Assembly (NCBI RefSeq): GCF_021044425.1
Contig: NZ_JAJNEC010000003.1
Span: 62,001-126,000 of the forward strand
From: Niabella pedocola
Lineage (GTDB): Bacteria > Bacteroidota > Bacteroidia > Chitinophagales > Chitinophagaceae
Reading direction: 5' to 3'
Length of the DNA: 64,000 nt
Below the pieces are notes generated by a model. That model saw nothing but the letters and a program-made list of their open reading frames with translations. It was not told the origin of the DNA and ran no database searches. Of the stretch, positions 58,651-64,000 are shown one piece after another. Made by a program: the position numbers and the translations under genes. Every line of letters begins with the position of its first letter. Position 1 is the first letter of the stretch.

Positions 58651-61140
58651 ATGGTTCAGCTATCTTATCGGGGAATCCGATCGTGTTTGTTATGGATGCT
58701 CTTCATACTTTCGGCAGGTGCCGGTTATAGCCAGCAAAAAGCGCCCGCATACCCGTTGATTACACATACCCCTTATTTCAGTATCTGGAGTAATACAGAT
58801 CAACTGAATGAATCGGTAACCACACACTGGTCGGGAACAGAACACTCACTGGTGGGGATTATAAAAGTAGACGACCGGTTTTACCGTTTCATGGGCCGGG
58901 AGCCACAGCAATTTGCTGCGCTGGTTCCAACAAGTGATGAAAAGGCATACTCCGTTCAATATACAGAACAGCAGCCGGGCGAAGGCTGGAACACACCGGG
59001 GTTTGATGACCGCAACTGGAAAACCGGTGCGGCTCCCTTTTCAGATGACCGGTCTGTTGCCAAAACCTATTGGGGCTCGGATGACCTATGGGTGCGGCGT
59101 ACCTTCCAGGTAGAACGCCCTGTGGATGATGAGCTGTACCTCAAGATCAATCATGATGACAATATTGATGTGTACCTGAATGGCAAATTGATCTATCATA
59201 AAACCGGTTGGGTAAACCGCATGACCTACCTGAACCTCAACGATGCGCTGAAAGCAAATTTGAAGACTGGTAAAAACCTGCTTGCTGTTCACCTGCGCAA
59301 TACTGCAGGAGGCCGTCACCTGGACCTGGGTATTTCCCGTAATATGCCACCGCCGCCCTCCGAACAACTGTTGAAGGCAACCCAGGTGAACGCCACTGTA
59401 AAAGCGTTACAAACGGTCTATGAATTTAAAGCCGGTGGCGTTGATCTGAACGTTAATTTTACTTCTCCGCTATTGTTAAAAGAAATAGAGCTGATGGCCC
59501 GCCCCGTTTCTTATATCACTTATGCTGTAAAATCAAACGACGGCCGCGCACACGATGTAAAAGTTTACCTGGGCGCTTCCTCCAATATTGCCGTAAATGA
59601 GGCTTCTCAGGAGGTGATGGCCAATGTAGTAAACAGCAGCCGGTTAAAATTGCTGCAAACCGGTACCACCAGTCAGCCGGTGCTGGCAAAAAAAGGAGAT
59701 GATCTTCGTATCGATTGGGGCTATTTTTATGTGGGCGGCGATAAGGGGAGCACCACTCAATTCATTACAGGCAGCCCCAGGGAAGGCATTGCCGGGTTTA
59801 TCGGCAATAGCGCAGGCAGGGCGGCAAAGTCGGGGATCCGCGGACGGAACCTGGTATTGAATACCGTGCTCAACCTGGGAAAGGTGAATACCTCCGGCGT
59901 TGAGCAGTTTATGCTGCTGGGATATGATGAGCTGTATTCCATTCAGTATTTTCATAATAATCTCAGGCCCTGGTGGAACAAAAATGGCGGTAAAACCTTT
60001 ACATCCGTGATGGATGAAGCTGCTGCTTCGTATAAATCCGTTATGAAAAAAGTAAATGATTTTGATGAAACAGTACACAATGATGCATTTAAAGCAGGAG
60101 GGGCAGACTATGCAAAACTTTGCGAACTTGTTTACCGCCAGGCCATTGCTGCACATGCGCTGGTTGAGAGCCCGCAGAAAGACCTGCTGTTTTTATCAAA
60201 AGAAAATTTCAGCAACGGATCCATTAACACAGTGGATCTTACCTATCCTTCAGCGCCGCTGTTCCTGATGTATAACACCGCCCTGCAAAAGGGAATGATG
60301 AACGGAATCTTTTACTACAGTGAAAGCGGAAAATGGACCAAACCTTTTGCCGCACATGACCTGGGTACCTATCCGCTGGCAAACGGTCAAACCTACGGAG
60401 AAGATATGCCGGTAGAAGAGGCCGGCAATATGCTGATCCTGATGGCGGCCATTGCCAAAGTGGATGGGAATGCAGATTACGCAAAAAAGCACTGGAAAAC
60501 ATTAACCACCTGGGCCGATTACCTGGGCAAAGAAGGATTTGATCCAGCGAACCAGTTGTGTACCGATGATTTTGCCGGTCATATGGCACGGAATGCAAAC
60601 CTGTCTGCAAAGGCTATTATGGCATTGCGCAGTTATGCAATGCTCGCGGAAATGCTGGGTGATGGGGCAACAGCAAAAAAATACAAAGCGCTGGTAACGC
60701 CCATGGTGCCCAAATGGATGGAGTTGGCCAACGACGGCGATCATTATACCCTGGCCTTTGAAAAAAAGGGCACCTGGAGCCAGAAATACAACCTGGTTTG
60801 GGATAAGGTATTAAATTTTAACCTATTTCCGCAATCGGTATATGACAAAGAGATCCGTTATTACTTAACACAACAGTTGCGGTACGGGTTGCCGTTAGAC
60901 TCCCGGAAAACCTATACGAAGTCAGACTGGATTATATGGACCGCAACCATCGCGAATAGCCGGAGCGATTTTGAAAAATTCATAGAACCGTTATATCGTT
61001 ATGCCACAGAAACAAAAAGCCGGGTGCCGATGAGCGACTGGCACGAAACAAAAGATGGAAAACAGGTCGGGTTTCAGGCACGCAGTGTTGTAGGAGGCTA
61101 TTATATGAAAGCCTTTGATGCCCAACTGAACAAACGGTAA
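58651..61140 (+). CDS. Glutaminase-A-like DUF5127/DUF4965/DUF1793 protein
   Basis: An exported 829-residue protein (signal peptide about 1-27, ending GYSQ). After an N-terminal DUF5127-like part there is a galactose-binding-like beta-sandwich insert (about 108-225: WNTPGFDDRNWKTGAAPF, LKINHDDNIDVYLNGK, NLLAVHLRN). DUF4965 and the (alpha/alpha)6-like DUF1793 domain follow, with YRQAIAAHALVESP, DLGTYPLANGQTYGEDMPVEEAGNM and MSDWHETKDGKQVGFQARSVVGGYY. Fungal glutaminase A shares this architecture. In Bacteroidota it occurs in glycan-utilisation loci, where a glycosidase role is likely. First of three such genes. Confidence 0.87.
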   Translation: MVQLSYRGIRSCLLWMLFILSAGAGYSQQKAPAYPLITHTPYFSIWSNTDQLNESVTTHWSGTEHSLVGIIKVDDRFYRFMGREPQQFAALVPTSDEKAYSVQYTEQQPGEGWNTPGFDDRNWKTGAAPFSDDRSVAKTYWGSDDLWVRRTFQVERPVDDELYLKINHDDNIDVYLNGKLIYHKTGWVNRMTYLNLNDALKANLKTGKNLLAVHLRNTAGGRHLDLGISRNMPPPPSEQLLKATQVNATVKALQTVYEFKAGGVDLNVNFTSPLLLKEIELMARPVSYITYAVKSNDGRAHDVKVYLGASSNIAVNEASQEVMANVVNSSRLKLLQTGTTSQPVLAKKGDDLRIDWGYFYVGGDKGSTTQFITGSPREGIAGFIGNSAGRAAKSGIRGRNLVLNTVLNLGKVNTSGVEQFMLLGYDELYSIQYFHNNLRPWWNKNGGKTFTSVMDEAAASYKSVMKKVNDFDETVHNDAFKAGGADYAKLCELVYRQAIAAHALVESPQKDLLFLSKENFSNGSINTVDLTYPSAPLFLMYNTALQKGMMNGIFYYSESGKWTKPFAAHDLGTYPLANGQTYGEDMPVEEAGNMLILMAAIAKVDGNADYAKKHWKTLTTWADYLGKEGFDPANQLCTDDFAGHMARNANLSAKAIMALRSYAMLAEMLGDGATAKKYKALVTPMVPKWMELANDGDHYTLAFEKKGTWSQKYNLVWDKVLNFNLFPQSVYDKEIRYYLTQQLRYGLPLDSRKTYTKSDWIIWTATIANSRSDFEKFIEPLYRYATETKSRVPMSDWHETKDGKQVGFQARSVVGGYYMKAFDAQLNKR

Positions 61141-61220
61141 GGCACGCACACTCTATTTTTGATATGGTAGCCACAGCCGGAGGTACGCGTTGTAATGTAC
61201 CGGGTCTATTTTAAAATTTA

Positions 61221-61253
61221 AAGCAACCGGAAGGAAGAAACCGGTTGCTTTTT
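61221..61253 (+). terminator. Terminator-like hairpin directly upstream of the GH127 gene
   Basis: Stem AAGCAACCGG (61221-61230) / CCGGTTGCTT (61241-61250), 10-base loop, then a T-run. It ends 15 bp before ATG 61269. It may terminate the upstream gene or attenuate the next. Confidence 0.85.
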
Positions 61254-61268
61254 CTTTATCGATTCAAT

Positions 61269-63299
61269 ATGAGCTGTAAAAAATACGGAGTATGGAAAAG
61301 GCTGGGCAGCCTGCTAACAGCCCTTTGTTTCTTTTACGCTTCCGGTGCCCAGGCAACCAAAGAGCTGCCTTACCTGAATAACAGGGCACCGCTGCAACCG
61401 CTTCAGTTCTTAGAATTGCCGATTGGAGCAATAGCGCCGGAAGGATGGCTGAAGGAGATGCTGGTGCGGCAAAAGAACGGTGCCACCGGAAAGCTGGACC
61501 AATTATATCCCCAGGTAATGGGAGGGCGCAATGGCTGGCTGGGTGGTGACGGTGATCAATGGGAGCGGGGGCCGTACTGGATCGACGGCCTGCTGCCGCT
61601 GGCCTACCTGTTAAAGGATAAGGAACTGATCGCAAAGGTAAAACCCTGGGTAGAATGGTCGTTAAACAGCCTGCAGCCAGATGGCTATTTTGGCCCGGCA
61701 AAGGACTATCCTGCGGAGCAGGGTATCCAGCGCGATAACAGCCGCGACTGGTGGCCCAAGATGGTAATGCTGAAAGTATTGAAGCAATATTATATGGCAA
61801 CCGGCGATCAGCGGGTTATCCGGCTGATGACGGCTTATTTCCGTTACCAGCTGAAAACCCTGCCGAAAAACCCGTTGGATCACTGGACCTTCTGGGCCCG
61901 CTACCGGGCAGGCGATAACCTGATGGTGGTGCTTTGGCTGTATAATATAACCGGTGATGCATTCCTGCTGGATCTTGCAGACCTGATCCATAAACAAACC
62001 TTTGATTATAGCCATGCATTTTTAAATACCGATCTGTTAAGCAGGCCCGGCAGCATTCATTGTGTAAATCTTGCACAGGGGATCAAAGAACCGGTGATCT
62101 ATTACCAACGCAAACCGGAAGCTTCCTACCTGGATGCCGTGGATAAAGGATTCAGAGATCTGCGTACATACAATGGCCTGGCAAACGGACTCTTCGGAGG
62201 TGATGAAGCCCTGCACGGTAATGACCCCGTGTTTGGTTCGGAGCTGTGTACGGCGGTAGAAATGATGTTTTCGCTCGAAAGCATTTTAAGGATCACAGGA
62301 GCGGTAACCTATGCCGATCAGCTGGAACAGGTAGCCTTTAATGCCCTGCCGGCACAGATTGACGAACAGTTTATGAACCGCCAGTATTACCAGCAGACCA
62401 ACCAGGTAATGGTTACCCGGCATATGCGTAATTTTAGTGTGGATCATGATGGAGCGGATATCTGCTACGGGCTACTGACCGGTTATGCCTGCTGCACTTC
62501 AAATATGCATCAGGGATGGCCGAAATTTACCCAGAACCTCTGGTATGCTACTGCTGATAAAGGCCTGGCAGCGCTGGTTTATGCACCTTCCGCAGTTACG
62601 GCAAAGGTGGCGGATGGCACTGTAATTACGTTTAAAGAGCAAACAACCTATCCCTTTGATGCATCGATCCGGTTTGTGCTGGAAACAAAGAGCCGCAATG
62701 CAACCCGTTTTCCGTTTTATATCCGGATACCGGCCTGGTGCACGGAGGCACATATTAAAATAAACGGCGTCACCTATCAGAACGAAAAGGGCAATACGGT
62801 GGCAAAGATCGAAAGAGCATGGAATAACGGCGATGTGGTAACGTTGGAATTGCCTATGCAGATCCGGAAACATACCTGGCAGCAGAATTCGGTTTCCATT
62901 CAGCGGGGGCCGCTTACCTATGCACTGAAGATCGGTACAAGCAAAAAGATGATCACCAATACGCAGGACCCGGTTGAAAACGGTGCAACGTATTATGAAA
63001 TACGTCCGCTTACACCCTGGAACTACGGATTGCCCAATTTTTCGGAAGCGCAGCTGAACGAACATTTTAAAGTGGAGCAAACGGCACTTGCCGGCAATTA
63101 TCCCTGGACACTTTCAACAGTGCCCATATCGATTAAAGCAACCGGAAAACGCTTTAAACGCTGGCAGTTGTACAATGAATCGGCGGGGCCCCTGCCTTAC
63201 AGTGTTACGTATGGGCTGCACCTGGATAAGGAAGATTCTATTATCCTGGTTCCTTATGGCGCTACGCAGCTGCGGGTGGCACAGTTTCCGGTATATTGA
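61269..63299 (+). CDS. GH127-family glycoside hydrolase (beta-L-arabinofuranosidase-like)
   Basis: An exported protein of 676 residues. ATG 61269 gives a signal peptide ending ASGAQA. The catalytic (alpha/alpha)6 domain has WERGPYWIDGLLPLAYLL and SRDWWPKMVMLKVL. The zinc-cysteine site of the family is complete: E325 and C327 in GSELC, and C408 and C409 in YACCTSNMHQGWP, corresponding to the Glu and three Cys of the characterised enzyme HypBA1. C-terminal beta domains include RFPFYIRIPAWC and SIQRGPLTYALKIG. It should release L-arabinofuranose or a related sugar from plant glycans. Confidence 0.93.
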   Translation: MSCKKYGVWKRLGSLLTALCFFYASGAQATKELPYLNNRAPLQPLQFLELPIGAIAPEGWLKEMLVRQKNGATGKLDQLYPQVMGGRNGWLGGDGDQWERGPYWIDGLLPLAYLLKDKELIAKVKPWVEWSLNSLQPDGYFGPAKDYPAEQGIQRDNSRDWWPKMVMLKVLKQYYMATGDQRVIRLMTAYFRYQLKTLPKNPLDHWTFWARYRAGDNLMVVLWLYNITGDAFLLDLADLIHKQTFDYSHAFLNTDLLSRPGSIHCVNLAQGIKEPVIYYQRKPEASYLDAVDKGFRDLRTYNGLANGLFGGDEALHGNDPVFGSELCTAVEMMFSLESILRITGAVTYADQLEQVAFNALPAQIDEQFMNRQYYQQTNQVMVTRHMRNFSVDHDGADICYGLLTGYACCTSNMHQGWPKFTQNLWYATADKGLAALVYAPSAVTAKVADGTVITFKEQTTYPFDASIRFVLETKSRNATRFPFYIRIPAWCTEAHIKINGVTYQNEKGNTVAKIERAWNNGDVVTLELPMQIRKHTWQQNSVSIQRGPLTYALKIGTSKKMITNTQDPVENGATYYEIRPLTPWNYGLPNFSEAQLNEHFKVEQTALAGNYPWTLSTVPISIKATGKRFKRWQLYNESAGPLPYSVTYGLHLDKEDSIILVPYGATQLRVAQFPVY

Positions 63300-63386
63300 T
63301 GTCCGTTGTATTTTTGGCGATGAAATATCGTTAATGCAGATGGAACTGTATAACATATGGTTTTAAAATTGGATATTCGTATAAAG

Positions 63387-64000
63387 ATGTTGAAGAAACT
63401 TTTTTTTACAGGATGCATGGCTGTGGTGGCTGCAGGCAGTCTGTTGGCGCAGACCCGCCAGCTTGTTCAATATGTCAATACTTTACAAGGTACCAATTCG
63501 GTGCATGAGCTTACGAGGGGAAATACATACCCCACAACGGCCCTGCCTTTTGGTATGCACACCTGGACGGCGCAAACGGGGCGCAATGGAGATGGCTGGA
63601 AGTATCAGTATTCAAAAAATACGATACGGGGATTTCAACAGGCACATCAATGCAGCTCCTGGACCAATGACTATGCCGTTTTTTCCCTGATGCCGGTGGT
63701 GGATAATCTTGTTGTAAATGAGCACGACCGCGCAGCAGTATTCCGTCATGAAAAAGAGATTGCCCAACCGCATTATTACAAGGTGGAGCTGGAAAATGAC
63801 ATCACTACAGAAATGTCGCCCACAGAAAGAGGCGTGCACCTGCGGTTCCGTTTTCCGGAAGGGCATAAAAGTTTCCTGGTACTGGATGGTTATACCGGCC
63901 TGAGCGGCGTGGAGATTCATCCGGCGCAAAACAGCATCACGGGCTATGTAAACAATGGCCGTGGATTTCAAAAAGGTTGGAAAAGCTTTTTTGTGATCCG
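63387..64000 (+). CDS. GH92-family alpha-mannosidase-like protein, 5' part (cut by window end)
   Basis: Only the first 204 residues are present. A signal peptide (MLKKLFFTGCMAVVAAGSLLAQ) precedes the GH92 N-terminal domain: VQYVNTLQGTNSVHELTRGNTYPTTALPFGMHTWTAQTG, IRGFQQAHQCSSWTNDYAVFSLMP, and EIAQPHYYKVELENDITTEMSPTERGVHLRFRFP. Full GH92 enzymes are about 750 residues and are Ca2+-dependent exo-alpha-mannosidases. It follows GH127 at 87 bp, suggesting one glycan-degradation cluster. Confidence 0.9.
   Translation, partial: MLKKLFFTGCMAVVAAGSLLAQTRQLVQYVNTLQGTNSVHELTRGNTYPTTALPFGMHTWTAQTGRNGDGWKYQYSKNTIRGFQQAHQCSSWTNDYAVFSLMPVVDNLVVNEHDRAAVFRHEKEIAQPHYYKVELENDITTEMSPTERGVHLRFRFPEGHKSFLVLDGYTGLSGVEIHPAQNSITGYVNNGRGFQKGWKSFFVI

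Overview
The window looks like chromosome from a Bacteroidota bacterium, most likely family Chitinophagaceae; I cannot name the genus. Supporting signs are Bacteroidota-type promoters (TTTG near -33, TAnnTTTG near -7), a general lack of Shine-Dalgarno sequences, lipoprotein and AQ-ending signal peptides, a MoeB-rhodanese fusion, DUF4254 beside a family 9 glycosyltransferase, a three-gene pnt transhydrogenase, and GH127/GH92/DUF4965 polysaccharide-degradation genes at the right edge. No phage, insertion sequence, CRISPR array or rRNA was seen. Two tRNAs (Gly-GCC, Leu-UAA) lie near 30.4 kb.

Layout. (1) 0.1-11.7 kb: molybdenum cofactor region. Forward moaA-moeA-moaC-mobA-moeB faces a reverse run tauE-moaD-moaE-fdhD-small conserved gene-fdhF/ydeP. 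A secreted sulfite-oxidase-fold protein and a bestrophin lie between them. Together they make the cofactor, mature one YdeP-type oxidoreductase and perhaps handle sulfite. (2) 13.2-18.9 kb: a surface-assembly locus with two related secreted beta-rich subunits and a PapD-like chaperone in one operon, opposite a 922-residue usher-like outer-membrane barrel. This is the most likely under-described system here. (3) 19-30 kb: an NRAMP-related transporter with altered metal-site motifs, a small membrane protein, a DUF1704 metallopeptidase with an ATP-grasp ligase and a SemiSWEET, an L,D-transpeptidase, a GC-rich and probably acquired quinone reductase, a SPOR protein and a GT2. (4) 30.3-48 kb: tRNAs and mostly housekeeping or metabolic genes: M20 amidohydrolase, S41 protease lipoprotein, GT9 with an in-frame repeat insertion, DUF4254, MFS plus aroQ, FMN reductase, thioesterase, proline dehydrogenase, GMC oxidoreductase, an Rrf2 regulator with its NAD(P)-binding partner, thyA, folA and a methyltransferase. 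(5) 48-57.7 kb: TMEM175 channel, tpx, the pnt operon interrupted by a four-helix-bundle gene, an LVIVD-repeat lipoprotein, an rRNA m5C methyltransferase and an AI-2E-family permease. (6) 57.8-58.4 kb: an array of about 109-bp tandem repeats. (7) 58.6-64 kb: start of a glycan-degradation cluster (DUF4965/DUF1793 protein, GH127, GH92 cut by the window end).

Themes outside the genes: families of short intergenic repeats, one of which has entered a coding sequence; two perfect palindromes with core GTAATCGATTAC that look like LacI-family operators; an inverted repeat on the start codon of the Rrf2 regulator, with a degraded copy before its partner gene; and terminator-type hairpins placed directly before start codons, which suggests attenuation.
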